This document shows, one piece after another, positions 1 to 8,660 of a stretch of DNA of 64,000 bases. Position numbers and translations under genes: made by a program. The stretch's first letter is position 1. Every line of letters starts with the position of its first letter. The notes below the pieces were generated by a model. The model was not told the DNA's origin and did no database searches. It was given only the letters and a program-made list of their open reading frames with translations. This DNA comes from Plut-88900 sp963668115 (lineage in GTDB: Bacteria > Chloroflexota > Dehalococcoidia > Plut-88900), in contig OY764147.1 of assembly GCA_963668115.1 (NCBI GenBank), positions 868,001 through 932,000 on the forward strand, read 5' to 3'.

Positions 1-1155
1 CTGACCATCTTTGACGAGGCGATGCGGGAGACTAAGCACGACATGACCGCATTCCTGCGGGCCATGTACCCGAGCGTCGGGGCTGGGGGGCGCTACCTGC
101 ACTTAGGGCTTACAACGTCAGACGTATGGGATACGGCGTTGAGCATGCAGATGGTGGAGGCAGTGGAATTGCTGCTGGCCGAGGTGGACAGGCTGATTGG
201 TGCGCTGGAAGCACAAGCTCTGAAGCACAAGGACACGGTGATGATCGGGCGGACGCACGGGGTGCACGCCGAGCCGATTACCTTCGGGCTGAAGCTGGCA
301 CTCTGGGTGGACGAGATGAGGCGGAACCGGGAGCGGATGGTCCGGATGAAGGAAACAGTGGGGGTGGGGAAGATCTCGGGGGCGGTGGGGACCTATGCGC
401 TGGTGTCGCCGGAGATAGAGGAGCGGGTTTGCCGCAGGCTCGGGCTGAAGCCCGCCCGAATCTCGAGCCAGATAGTGCAGCGGGACATCCACGCGGAATT
501 TGCAATGACCCTGGCGCTCGTCGGGGCTTCGCTGGAGAAGTTCGCCACGGAGCTCAGGGGGCTACAGCGCACGGAAATCCTGGAGGTAGAAGAGCCGTTC
601 GGCAAGGGACAGACCGGGTCCTCGGCGATGCCTCACAAGCGAAACCCGATCATCGGGGAGAGGATTTGCGGACTGGCGAGAGTCATGCGTGGGAACGTCG
701 TGGCGGCGCTGGAGGACGTGGCGCTGTGGAACGAGCGAGACATCAGCCATTCGTCAGTGGAGCGGATCATATTGCCGGACACGTGCCTGGCGCTGGACTA
801 CTGCCTGGACCTGTTCACGGGGGTGATAGATGGGATGACGGTGTACAGCGAGAACATGTACAGAAACCTGGAGTCGACGCGGGGGTTGGTCTTTTCCCAG
901 AGGGTGCTGACTAGGCTCATCGAGTCGGGGCTGGACAGGAACGAGGCGTACGGGATTGTGCAGAAGCACTCATTGGAGGCCTGGACGGAGGGGAAAGACT
1001 TCAGGGAGTTGCTGGTCGAGGACCGGGACGTAACGGAACGGCTTTCAAAAGAGGAACTGGAATCACTATTTGAATACGGGTTCTATCTGCGCCACGTCGA
1101 CGAGGTATTTCGGAGGCTTGGTTTGAATAACGGCAAAACAGGTGGAGAAAGATGA
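1..1155 (+). CDS. purB: Adenylosuccinate lyase (5' partial)
   Basis: Adenylosuccinate lyase cleaves SAICAR to AICAR and adenylosuccinate to AMP in purine synthesis. The reading frame is open from base 1, so the N-terminus lies outside the window; about 384 codons remain of a family usually near 430. Visible family motifs are TTSDVWDT (bases about 115-138), the RTHGVHAEP block, and the fumarase/aspartase signature SSAMPHKRNP near 619-650, which carries the flexible catalytic loop. The stop TGA overlaps the ATG of purC by 4 bp (ATGA), so translation is probably coupled. Identification is firm. Confidence 0.95.
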   Translation: MTIFDEAMRETKHDMTAFLRAMYPSVGAGGRYLHLGLTTSDVWDTALSMQMVEAVELLLAEVDRLIGALEAQALKHKDTVMIGRTHGVHAEPITFGLKLALWVDEMRRNRERMVRMKETVGVGKISGAVGTYALVSPEIEERVCRRLGLKPARISSQIVQRDIHAEFAMTLALVGASLEKFATELRGLQRTEILEVEEPFGKGQTGSSAMPHKRNPIIGERICGLARVMRGNVVAALEDVALWNERDISHSSVERIILPDTCLALDYCLDLFTGVIDGMTVYSENMYRNLESTRGLVFSQRVLTRLIESGLDRNEAYGIVQKHSLEAWTEGKDFRELLVEDRDVTERLSKEELESLFEYGFYLRHVDEVFRRLGLNNGKTGGER

Positions 1156-2045
1156 CGACAGCTCTAACGGACTCCGGAATGGCCAACATCCTGTACCGGG
1201 GCAAGGTACGGGACACATACGAGGTTGAAGACAAGCTGCTGATGGTGGCGACAGACCGGATATCGGCGTTCGATGTCGTGCTCCCGACTGGCATACCCGG
1301 CAAGGGAAAGATTTTGTCGCTGATGTCTGCGTTCTGGTTCGGACTTACGGAGGAGCTTGTGCCGAACCACTACATAGCGATGGCAGGGGACTCGGAAGGG
1401 CTTGGCGAACTGGCCGGGGCGGTGAATGCGATGAACGTGCCTAAAGAGGTGCTGGACAGGGCGATGGTGGTGAAGAAGGCGGAGAGGATCGACATCGAGT
1501 GCATAGTGAGGGGGCACATCACGGGGTCAGCGTGGTCCGAGTATAAGAGGCAGGGTACGGCGGGAACGCTGCCGATGCCGGCAGGGCTACAGGAGTCGCA
1601 GGTGTTCCCCGAGCCCCTGTTCACGCCGACTACGAAGGCGGAAGAGGGCCACGATGAGAACATGACCTACCAGCAGGTGCAGGACATGGTGGGGAACGAA
1701 ATGGCGAACCTGCTGCGGGACACGAGCATTGCGGTCTACAGCTATGCCAGAGAGTTTGCAGCGGAGCGGGGCATAATCATCGCGGATACGAAGATGGAGT
1801 TCGGGATGATAGACGGGAAGCTGCACCTGATAGACGAGCTGCTGACACCGGACTCGAGCAGGTTCTGGGATGCCGACGACTTCGTGGTCGGGAAGTCCCA
1901 GCAGAGCTTCGACAAGCAGTACGTGAGGGATTGGCTTGTGGATTCGGGTTGGGACCGGGAGCCGCCCGCGCCTTCCCTCCCTGAGGATGTGGTCAACCGC
2001 ACCGCGGAGCGCTATGAGCAGGCTTATCGTCGGTTGACAGGCTAA
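1152..2045 (+). CDS. purC: SAICAR synthase
   Basis: Phosphoribosylaminoimidazole-succinocarboxamide synthase ligates aspartate to CAIR using ATP, the step just before PurB. The 297-residue product has the N-terminal YRGKVRDTYE motif, the ECIVRGHITGSAW segment near residues 117-129 and the DTKMEFG motif near 213-219. The length fits the eukaryote-like/long bacterial form. It starts inside the purB stop (4-bp overlap) and is the second gene of a pur operon. Confidence 0.96.
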   Translation: MTTALTDSGMANILYRGKVRDTYEVEDKLLMVATDRISAFDVVLPTGIPGKGKILSLMSAFWFGLTEELVPNHYIAMAGDSEGLGELAGAVNAMNVPKEVLDRAMVVKKAERIDIECIVRGHITGSAWSEYKRQGTAGTLPMPAGLQESQVFPEPLFTPTTKAEEGHDENMTYQQVQDMVGNEMANLLRDTSIAVYSYAREFAAERGIIIADTKMEFGMIDGKLHLIDELLTPDSSRFWDADDFVVGKSQQSFDKQYVRDWLVDSGWDREPPAPSLPEDVVNRTAERYEQAYRRLTG

Positions 2046-2096
2046 AAGCCGAAATGGGATACTGGATTGTGAACTCAGGAACGAATAGAGGCTAAA

Positions 2097-2738
2097 TTGG
2101 CAAGACGCAGAGGGCCCGTGGGCCCGCCTTCCGGCAAGTCCTTCTGGCAGAAATACCAGTGGTTCATCATCGCTGGCGTGGCACTGTTCTTCGTGATTAC
2201 GGTGATAGCGCCGGCGTTGACGAACACCCCTGAAGAGGAGGTGGATCCAAACGCTACACCAGACGCGATGACCTCCGAATCCGTGTTGGGCGAAATTAAT
2301 GTACAGGCAAATTATCCGGGCGCAACAGATCACATAGAGTTTCCAACAAGGGTTACTTCCTATCGGACTAATCCGCCAACTTCTGGGCCGCATTGGAATG
2401 TCCCAGGGGTAGCACCGATGAATTGGGGAATCTACAAACAACGGCAAGCTGACGAAGCGTTAGTGCACAATATGGAGCACGGCGGCATTGTCATCTATTA
2501 CCGGGACACTGCGACACCAGACGTGATCAATAACATTGAGGCATTCGTGCAGAATCAGCCCAATGGTGTTAGGGGATTCATAGTGACTCCGGGACCTGCC
2601 ACGCTGCCAGCGACCATTGCGCTTGCGGCCTGGGAATACTATGTGCTCTTGTCACAGTACGACGAGACCGTAATGAACGCATTTGTCGCTGCACATTACG
2701 ATCAGGGTCCAGAGACCCTTGACGGTGGCGTCAGATAA
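2097..2738 (+). CDS. DUF3105 family membrane-anchored protein
   Basis: A 213-residue protein starting at TTG. It has a short basic N-terminus, one membrane segment at about residues 21-43 and an extracytoplasmic C-terminal domain. TSGPHW (95-100) and HNMEHGGI (124-131) are hallmarks of DUF3105, a family of unknown biochemical function whose conserved His and Glu suggest metal binding. It sits 51 bp after purC and 19 bp before purS in the same orientation, yet has no obvious role in purine synthesis. Its codons are less GC-rich than those of purC. Family assignment is good; function is unknown. Confidence 0.8.
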   Translation: MARRRGPVGPPSGKSFWQKYQWFIIAGVALFFVITVIAPALTNTPEEEVDPNATPDAMTSESVLGEINVQANYPGATDHIEFPTRVTSYRTNPPTSGPHWNVPGVAPMNWGIYKQRQADEALVHNMEHGGIVIYYRDTATPDVINNIEAFVQNQPNGVRGFIVTPGPATLPATIALAAWEYYVLLSQYDETVMNAFVAAHYDQGPETLDGGVR

Positions 2739-2757
2739 GCTTCCCGAATAGCCGAGG

Positions 2758-3006
2758 ATGTACCTGGCAAAGGTCCGCGTAACACTTAAGCCGACCGTGA
2801 ACGACCCCCAGGGTCTTACGATCCTGGGGGCTCTTCATTCCCTAGGATTTTCGTCAGCGCGGGACGTCAGGGCGGGGAAGTACATGGAGGTGCGGTTGGA
2901 GGAGGGGAGTCGGGAGGGGGCGGAGGCGCAGGTGGAGCAGATGTGTGAGAAGCTGCTGGCCAACCCGGTGATAGAGAGCTATTCGTTCGAGGTGGTGGAG
3001 GGGTAG
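2758..3006 (+). CDS. purS: Phosphoribosylformylglycinamidine synthase subunit PurS
   Basis: An 82-residue PurS, the small subunit that forms the FGAM synthase complex with PurQ and PurL and helps channel ammonia. The pattern VRVTLKPTVNDPQG, then a helix with ALHSLGF, a strand with GKYMEVRLE and a C-terminal ANPVIESYSFEV strand match the family over its full length. purQ and purL do not follow; the next gene is convergent hisB, so its partners must be encoded elsewhere. Confidence 0.93.
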   Translation: MYLAKVRVTLKPTVNDPQGLTILGALHSLGFSSARDVRAGKYMEVRLEEGSREGAEAQVEQMCEKLLANPVIESYSFEVVEG

Positions 3007-3015
3007 GGAGTTTCT

Positions 3016-3047
3016 TCACCCTCACCCTTTACCGTCAAGGTAGAGGA
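3016..3047. repeat. Intergenic hairpin repeat (CCCTCACC family), copy 1
   Basis: Between the convergent purS and hisB stops lies a pyrimidine-rich CACCCTCACC block followed by an imperfect hairpin: an 8-bp stem (3026-3033 with 3039-3046, one G-U pair) and a 5-nt loop. Similar blocks occur near 8615, 14851 and 36951. It may serve as a bidirectional terminator, but there is no T-tract. Confidence 0.5.
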
Positions 3048-3084
3048 GACAGAGTCCCACCCCCGATCCCCACGCTGGCCCTGT

Positions 3085-3684
3085 TTAAGTCTCGATGACC
3101 CCCTTGGTGCTGGGGACTTGCGAGGCGGTTCGGTCGTCGATGCGGGAGGCGGCGTCCATGGACTTGGCCAGAGCCTTGAAGAGGGACTCTATCTTGTGGT
3201 GGTCGTTGAGGCCCGATATGAACTTGGCGTGGATATTGAACCGTCCCTCGATGGCGAAGGTCTCGAGGAAGTGTCGGGCCATGTCGGCGGTGAGGCCCCC
3301 AACTACCGGCTGGGAAAAGGAAACGTCCACCTGGGCGTAGCCCCGACCCCCGAGGTCTAAAGCGACCAGGGACAGGGCCTCATCGAGGGGGACGAGGGCG
3401 TGGGACATCCTGACGATTCCCTTGCGGTCGCCGAGGGCCTGCCCAAAGGCTTGTCCCAGCAGGATTGCGATGTCTTCTACGACGTGGTGGCCGTCGGGAT
3501 CGGAAGTGCTCCTAGCTCGGACGTTGAGGTCGAAGGCGCCGTGTCGGGCGAGCTGGGAGAGCATGTGGTCGAGCATGGGGACACCAGTCTCGACGTTGTA
3601 CTGGCCGGTCCCGTCGATCTCCACCTCGATTGAGATGTCGGTCTCGCCGGTCTTTCTTTCGAGGAGGGCGTGTCTGTCAGCCAT
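3085..3684 (-). CDS. hisB: Imidazoleglycerol-phosphate dehydratase
   Basis: HisB removes water from imidazole glycerol phosphate in histidine biosynthesis; the manganese enzyme forms 24-mers. The metal-binding motifs DGHHVVEDIAI and LNDHHKIESLFKA and the C-terminal STKGVI are present. Start ATG at 3684 is preferred: a GGAG lies about 5 nt upstream and the start overlaps the hisC stop by 8 bp. A TTG at 3699 is in frame but less likely. This is a monofunctional HisB of 199 residues, last gene of the local his operon. Confidence 0.95.
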   Translation of the reverse strand: MADRHALLERKTGETDISIEVEIDGTGQYNVETGVPMLDHMLSQLARHGAFDLNVRARSTSDPDGHHVVEDIAILLGQAFGQALGDRKGIVRMSHALVPLDEALSLVALDLGGRGYAQVDVSFSQPVVGGLTADMARHFLETFAIEGRFNIHAKFISGLNDHHKIESLFKALAKSMDAASRIDDRTASQVPSTKGVIET

Positions 3685-4804
3685 TGATCTCCGGGCCAAT
3701 CTCCGCGAGGGCGTCGGCGAGGCGGTCGGTCTCTTCGGGCCTGCCGACGCTAATGCGGAAGCAGTTCTTCAGGTTGGGCCTATCATAATACCTGACGAAG
3801 ATGTTGCGCTGCTTGAGAAGCCGGTAGATTTGCTCGCCGTTTCCCCGGATCACGTTGCAGAGGATGTAATTGCCCTCCGAGGGGACGGGGGAGAGGTAGT
3901 CGAGGCCCTGCAGTATGTCAAAGAGCCGGGCCCTTTCGCTCACGAGGGCGTTTACGTTGCCCATCAGGTAGTCGACGTCTCCCAGAGACTCCAAGGCGGC
4001 TATCTGGGCGAATACGCTGACGTTGTAGGGCTGCTTAATCTGGTTGAGGTAGGCGCAAACCTCGGCGGAGACGATGGCATAGCCGATACGCACCCCGGCG
4101 AGGCCCGCCCACTTGCTGAAGGTCCTGACGACCATTAGCGTTTCATATTCGTTGACGAAGTCTGCAACGGTGTGGCCGGCGAACTCGTAGTAGGCCTCGT
4201 CGATGACGACGTAGAGGCCCATTTCAAGCAGATCAACTACCTGTTCACGGGGGACGCTGTTGCCGGTGGGGTTGTTGGGGGAGGCGAGGAATATGAGCTT
4301 GGTGCGTTCGTCGGTGGCAGCCTTTATGGCGTCAAGATCAATTCTGTAGTCTGATGTGCGGTCAAGCTCGACAAGCTGGCCGCCTGCGACGTCGGTTAGG
4401 AACTTGTACATGCCGAATGTGGGAACGCAGCTCAGGACCTTGTCCCCGGGCTCCAGGAGGAGCCGGATAATCATGTCCAGTACTTCGTCGGAGCCGTTGC
4501 CTACGATTATGTTCTCCGGGGCAAGGCCCGCGTACTCGGCGAGGGCGGCACGAAGGGTGCGCTGCTCAGCGTCGGGGTAGGCGTGGAGGGCCTCACTCTC
4601 GGCGATGGCTTTGAGGACTCGGGGGGAGGGGCCGTAAGGGTTTTCGTTGGCGTCCAGCTTCACAGGGGGCAACTGCTGCGCCGCTGATGCTTCAGACTCG
4701 GCGACGAGGTGCTCCACGGGGACGACCGGCGTGTAGCCCGCGAGATGACGGAGGTCGGGGCGCATGAGGTCTCGGATGGAGGGTCGAGATTTTTCGCTGG
4801 CCAT
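3677..4804 (-). CDS. hisC: Histidinol-phosphate aminotransferase
   Basis: A PLP-dependent class I/II aminotransferase of 375 residues converting imidazole acetol phosphate to histidinol phosphate. Visible motifs are DANENPYGPS (51-60), SPNNPTGN (175-182), DEAYYEF (202-208) and the PLP-lysine context TFSKWAG with Lys231. It starts 2 bp after the hisD stop and overlaps hisB at its end. The strong LDANENP motif together with the his-operon position supports HisC over other aminotransferases. Confidence 0.95.
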   Translation of the reverse strand: MASEKSRPSIRDLMRPDLRHLAGYTPVVPVEHLVAESEASAAQQLPPVKLDANENPYGPSPRVLKAIAESEALHAYPDAEQRTLRAALAEYAGLAPENIIVGNGSDEVLDMIIRLLLEPGDKVLSCVPTFGMYKFLTDVAGGQLVELDRTSDYRIDLDAIKAATDERTKLIFLASPNNPTGNSVPREQVVDLLEMGLYVVIDEAYYEFAGHTVADFVNEYETLMVVRTFSKWAGLAGVRIGYAIVSAEVCAYLNQIKQPYNVSVFAQIAALESLGDVDYLMGNVNALVSERARLFDILQGLDYLSPVPSEGNYILCNVIRGNGEQIYRLLKQRNIFVRYYDRPNLKNCFRISVGRPEETDRLADALAEIGPEING

Positions 4805-4806
4805 GA

Positions 4807-6156
4807 TCAGTCTCCGGCTCTGGTAACGGAGTGTTGGATGGTGCGGACCTCCAGGGAGCGGGCGTGAGAGTCGAAGCCTTCCTGTCTTGCGATACGGATA
4901 CCGTGGGGCAAGAGGGGAGTCGATTCCTGCTCTGAGAGGGAGATGATGGAGGTGGACTTGAGAAAATCGTTGACGCCGAGGGCGGAACTGTAGCGGGCGG
5001 CGCCTGCGGTGGGAAGGGCGTGGCTCGGGCCTGCGACGTAATCGCCCAAGACGTGGGGAGAATGGTCACCAAGGAACAGCGCACCCGCATTCTTGACCAT
5101 GTCAACATATCGTTCGGAGTCCTGGACCATCAGACAGAGGTGCTCCGGGGCGTAGAGATTGGATAGCTCGATGGCCTGCTCAACAGTGTCGGTAACAATG
5201 ATTGCGCCGTTGGCGTCCATTGACTGGGTTAGGATATCCAGGCGTTCGGAGCGGCTCCGCAGGTCGGAGAGCACGGATTCGACGCTCTGGGCGAGGGACG
5301 GGGAGTCGGTGATGAGGATGGAAACGGAGTCGGGGTCATGTTCGGCCTGGGCGAGGATGTCGGCGGCGCACCAAGAAGGGGAGACCTGATCGTCGGCGAT
5401 GGTGACGGCCTCAGTCGGGCCCTGGATGGTGTCGATGCCGACCGTGCCAAAGACCATACGCTTGGCGGTCTGGACGAAAACGTTGCCGGGGCCGAATATC
5501 TTATCGACTGCAGGGATGGTCTCGGTGCCGTAGGCGAGGGCGGCGACTGCATGCGCCCCACCGACGGCATATACCCTATCCACCCGCGCAATAGCGGCAG
5601 CGGCGAGGACTACGGGAGATACAGTTCCGTCGGGGCGGGGAGGGGTGACCAAGACCACCTCCCGGACGCCGGCGACTCGGGCGGGGATGGCGGTCATCAA
5701 GACGGTAGAGGGGTATACGGCGGTGCCGCCAGGGACGTAGAGCCCGGCTCGCTCGATGGCGGTGACCCGCTGCCCGAGCCCGTCGCTCCTGAAATTCCGG
5801 ATTGCATGCCGAGCCAATTCCGACTGGTATGCCTCGATACGCCGGGCGGCGAACTTGAGGGAGTCGGCGACTTCGGACGGGATCGAGTCAAGGGCAGCGT
5901 AGAGTTCACTTTGGGGGATTTCGAGGCGGTCGGGGGTGAGGCCGTCTATGCGGCGGAGGAAGTCAAACAGGGCGGCGTCACCCTTAGTTCGAACGTCATC
6001 CAAGATACGGCCCACGGCATCGGATAGAGAAAGAGGCTCGCCGAACACGCGCTTGATGCCGGCGGCGATCTTGGGGTTGAGGGAGTCGTCGGGGGGGCCG
6101 GCGTGAAGTCGGCGGAGAAAGGCCCGGGCCTCACTGAGGTCGGTTATGACTCTCAC
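4807..6156 (-). CDS. hisD: Histidinol dehydrogenase
   Basis: HisD performs the last two NAD-dependent oxidations from histidinol to histidine and needs zinc. The 449-residue protein carries AGLYVPGG (137-144), FGPGN (221-225), GPTEAVTIAD (246-255) and the zinc-ligand motif AQAEHDP with Gln270 and His273; the C-terminal YVAGPSHALPT segment is also present. The GTG start overlaps the stop of the upstream PLC-like gene by 4 bp (GTGA), indicating translational coupling. Confidence 0.96.
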   Translation of the reverse strand: MRVITDLSEARAFLRRLHAGPPDDSLNPKIAAGIKRVFGEPLSLSDAVGRILDDVRTKGDAALFDFLRRIDGLTPDRLEIPQSELYAALDSIPSEVADSLKFAARRIEAYQSELARHAIRNFRSDGLGQRVTAIERAGLYVPGGTAVYPSTVLMTAIPARVAGVREVVLVTPPRPDGTVSPVVLAAAAIARVDRVYAVGGAHAVAALAYGTETIPAVDKIFGPGNVFVQTAKRMVFGTVGIDTIQGPTEAVTIADDQVSPSWCAADILAQAEHDPDSVSILITDSPSLAQSVESVLSDLRSRSERLDILTQSMDANGAIIVTDTVEQAIELSNLYAPEHLCLMVQDSERYVDMVKNAGALFLGDHSPHVLGDYVAGPSHALPTAGAARYSSALGVNDFLKSTSIISLSEQESTPLLPHGIRIARQEGFDSHARSLEVRTIQHSVTRAGD

Positions 6157-6899
6157 GACAGATACTCCCCGGCAATGACGACGAACTGGTCGATGGCCTT
6201 GGCTCGGTAGGCGGCGATGACGTGGTCGGGAGCCTGCCGTCTGGCCTTTTCAAGGAGGTCGGGGCCCTGGTCGATGACGGAATTCATGGTGTCTTCATCG
6301 TCCTTGAGGTGTCGGGGGAGGGCCTTCCTTACGAAGCGTCTGAGGTGGTCCCAGCCGAGGTCCATGGAAGTCCGCTCCGTCATAACGTCCTTCCATTTGC
6401 TCAGCAGGTCCGCGTCTATAAAGGAGACATTGACGCCCACGTCGGAGCTTTTGAGGGCTTCCAGGACGGCGTCCAGGTCCCGGATGCCGTTGCGCTCGCG
6501 CTTATCCATGTCGAACTGGAGGACCCGGTCCAGAACGTTCGTTATGGGGTCGGAGGAGGCCTTCTTGCCGAAATAAGGTCGGTAGACCCGGGCTATCCAG
6601 TATTCGTCGGTGACAAGGTGGCACATATAGCCGAGGACGAAGGCGCGGGTCTCGTGGCCGAGGCTTGCGGCGTCGGCTAGCTCGGGATAGGTCTCGAAGA
6701 GGCCCTGGATTCCTTTGCCGGGCTCGTCCTTGGCAAGGTCGAAGAAGTGGGTGCTGTAGCGGTCCCAGCCGGCGAGATTCCGTACGTCGGGGGCGGTGGA
6801 GCCGAGGAGGTAGCTGCCCGAGTAGTCAGACAGGAGGGGGTGGCCGAGGGCTCGGGCGGCGTCATCGGCGAAGGATATGTGGAGGGAGGTGTTGGGCAT
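6153..6899 (-). CDS. Zinc-dependent phospholipase C-like hydrolase inside the his operon
   Basis: A 248-residue protein resembling the zinc-dependent phospholipase C/S1-P1 nuclease fold (PF00882-like). Candidate metal ligands fall in the family order: His7 near the N-terminus, GSTAPDVR with Asp38, STHFF with His51, GHET with His82 and GYMCHLVTDEYW with His94 and Asp98. No signal peptide is seen, so it is probably cytoplasmic. It lies 7 bp after hisG and overlaps hisD by 4 bp, so it is certainly in the his transcript. The substrate is unknown and no link to histidine synthesis is established. Confidence 0.7.
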   Translation of the reverse strand: MPNTSLHISFADDAARALGHPLLSDYSGSYLLGSTAPDVRNLAGWDRYSTHFFDLAKDEPGKGIQGLFETYPELADAASLGHETRAFVLGYMCHLVTDEYWIARVYRPYFGKKASSDPITNVLDRVLQFDMDKRERNGIRDLDAVLEALKSSDVGVNVSFIDADLLSKWKDVMTERTSMDLGWDHLRRFVRKALPRHLKDDEDTMNSVIDQGPDLLEKARRQAPDHVIAAYRAKAIDQFVVIAGEYLS

Positions 6900-6906
6900 C
6901 GGATGG

Positions 6907-7929
6907 CTATACCGAGGTCTCGACTGGGGCTCGGCCTAGCTGCTCAAGCAGATTGTCATAGGCTGAGCACTTAGCCTCGAATACGTAGGTGGTCGGGAAC
7001 AGGATGATGCCGTTGCTGCCGATAGCCCTCAGGTGGTCCAAGGCGGTGATGACCTTGTCCCGGCCAACCACCATGGTGACGGCGTACCAGCCTGTATCGC
7101 CCTGTTTGCTAAAGACCTGGGAGACAGTCGGTCCTTCGATACCGGCGATCTCCGGGTGGTCCTGGATTTGCCCTGCGATCTGTTCGGGGGAGTCGCCGTG
7201 AATGTTGGCGATGATGCTGTAATACTCAGAAGCGCGGAGATGACCTTCGATGAGTTCCAGCATTATCCGAACACCAGCGAGGGCTTCATCATCATTGCTA
7301 AGAAGGTCTCGGTTAGCAAACAGGCACGCCTGAGACCTCACAACCGTACCACCTTCGATAGTCTTTAGCTGGTTCTCCCGCAGCGTGTTGCCGCTGGAAG
7401 TGATGTCGACAATGAAGTCGGCGTAACCCATGGCGGGGGCGGCTTCAAGGGTGCCGCTGAACTCACTGATGGAGACATCGAACAGACCGTGTTTTCGCAG
7501 GTATTTCTCTGTGAGACGGGGGTATTTAGTGGCGACTCGGATAGCTTTGCTGCCATCCGCTCCGAATTTATGGGCAGTCTCAGCAAGGTCGTCGATAGAG
7601 GATACTTCGGTCCAAGACTCGGGGACGGCCACCACGAGGTCTGCGCCACGGAAACCCAGGCTTTCAACGAGGAGCATGCCAGCGCCATCGTCGGGGTGGG
7701 CTTCCAAGTACTGATCAAGGCCCGCAATGCCTATTTCGGCGGCCCCGGCCTCGACTTGGCGAGGGATATCAGCGGCGCGCTGGAAGAGAACAACGGCGTC
7801 CGGCACGGTGGGCATTCGGCCCGTGTATCGGCGGGAGGTGACCCTCTGGACGCCGAGGCCACAGGCTTCGAGGAAACCAAGGGTCGAGTCCTGCCAGTCG
7901 GCGTTGCTGGGGAGGGCTATTCGGAGCAT
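6907..7929 (-). CDS. hisG: ATP phosphoribosyltransferase, long form
   Basis: HisG catalyses the first, feedback-regulated step of histidine synthesis, joining ATP and PRPP. The protein has the periplasmic-binding-like catalytic fold (MLRIALPS at the N-terminus, FIVDITSSGNTLREN near 190) and about 100 extra C-terminal residues with the ACT-like regulatory domain. That defines the long HisG form, which does not need HisZ. It is 340 residues, somewhat longer than typical. It is first in the local his operon; the spacer upstream (7930-8150) should hold the promoter. Confidence 0.93.
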   Translation of the reverse strand: MLRIALPSNADWQDSTLGFLEACGLGVQRVTSRRYTGRMPTVPDAVVLFQRAADIPRQVEAGAAEIGIAGLDQYLEAHPDDGAGMLLVESLGFRGADLVVAVPESWTEVSSIDDLAETAHKFGADGSKAIRVATKYPRLTEKYLRKHGLFDVSISEFSGTLEAAPAMGYADFIVDITSSGNTLRENQLKTIEGGTVVRSQACLFANRDLLSNDDEALAGVRIMLELIEGHLRASEYYSIIANIHGDSPEQIAGQIQDHPEIAGIEGPTVSQVFSKQGDTGWYAVTMVVGRDKVITALDHLRAIGSNGIILFPTTYVFEAKCSAYDNLLEQLGRAPVETSV

Positions 7930-8150
7930 GGTCTCGGGAGAGGATTGTAGAGCCGTCTATTCATGAGTTCAGACGGGTAAATTCTAACCCAAGGGGGAAG
8001 GGCAGTAAATGAGAGCAGGGATGGATGGCCTGGGCTACGGGCGTGTCTGTAATGTGAATATGTAAAGTAGGCACGCGCTTGGGATTTCTCGCGGGGCATC
8101 CGAGATGAGAAGAGAAAGGCGCGTTTTGCTTGCTGGCGCTTTGGATAGGG
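7930..8150. other. Intergenic spacer upstream of hisG
   Basis: A 221-bp spacer between hisG and the end of the RidA gene, both on the minus strand. A TAGAAT-like -10 on the minus strand near 7982-7987 would fit a his promoter, but its -35 is weak. No histidine-rich leader peptide, T-box or riboswitch was recognised. Confidence 0.4.
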
Positions 8151-8567
8151 CTAGCGGGCGCAGAGAAATTCGAACTCTACGAAGAAGCCGGGTCGGGCGA
8201 GGGCGGCGATGCGCCTAAGCTGGCCTGCGGCGGGTTTGACTTCCACGTCCTTGAAGCAGTCGGCCCAGATTTGGAAGATGGCGGGGTGATGTTCCGTCAT
8301 ATCGACTTCCATCGTGTAGGTAGCCTCGACGCGGATGACGTCGTTGAGGGACCAGCCTTCGTCGTTCAGCATGCCGACAAGGGAGTCGAAGACGGCTCGG
8401 GTCTGGGCTACAGGGTCGCCGGGGTGTCGGACGTTGCCGTCGGGGTCGGCGTCTATCTGGCCGGTCAGGAGGAGGAGTTCACTGAATCCCGATACCTTGA
8501 GGCCCCAGTTGAAGACGTGACTGCGGTCGGGGGCGTTTGGTTGTAGGAGGGCTTTCTTGGTGGCCAT
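8151..8567 (-). CDS. RidA/YjgF-family protein
   Basis: A 138-residue member of the RidA (YjgF/YER057c/UK114) family. Characterised members deaminate reactive enamines and imines; others act in catabolic pathways. The family pattern is visible: FSELLLLTGQIDAD, the VAQTRAVFDSLVGML helix, and a VIRVEATYT strand. The C-terminus (FEFLCA) lacks a clear form of the usual active-site segment with Arg and Glu, so canonical RidA activity is uncertain. An AGGAG lies ahead of the ATG. A second, more typical RidA is at 32969. Confidence 0.75.
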   Translation of the reverse strand: MATKKALLQPNAPDRSHVFNWGLKVSGFSELLLLTGQIDADPDGNVRHPGDPVAQTRAVFDSLVGMLNDEGWSLNDVIRVEATYTMEVDMTEHHPAIFQIWADCFKDVEVKPAAGQLRRIAALARPGFFVEFEFLCAR

Positions 8568-8614
8568 ATTTGGGGCTCCTTTTGCGATAGATTACGGGCT
8601 CTGGGGAATGGGAG

Positions 8615-8648
8615 TCACCTTCACCCTCACCCGTCAAAGAAGAGGGGA
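8615..8648. repeat. Intergenic CCCTCACC repeat, copy 2
   Basis: A pyrimidine-rich block containing CACCCTCACCCGTCAA followed by an AGAGGGGA segment, in the gap between the SDR gene and the RidA gene. It resembles the copies at 3016, 14851 and 36951; here the stem is degenerate. Confidence 0.4.
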
Positions 8649-8660
8649 CGGAAGGGATTG

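Noticed and set aside
126..914. A 262-codon frame inside purB in another phase
   Set aside because: Gly/Ala/Arg-rich shadow of purB without recognisable domains.
1587..2447. A 286-codon minus-strand frame spanning purC and the DUF3105 gene
   Set aside because: It runs across two well-supported genes and has no coherent protein features.
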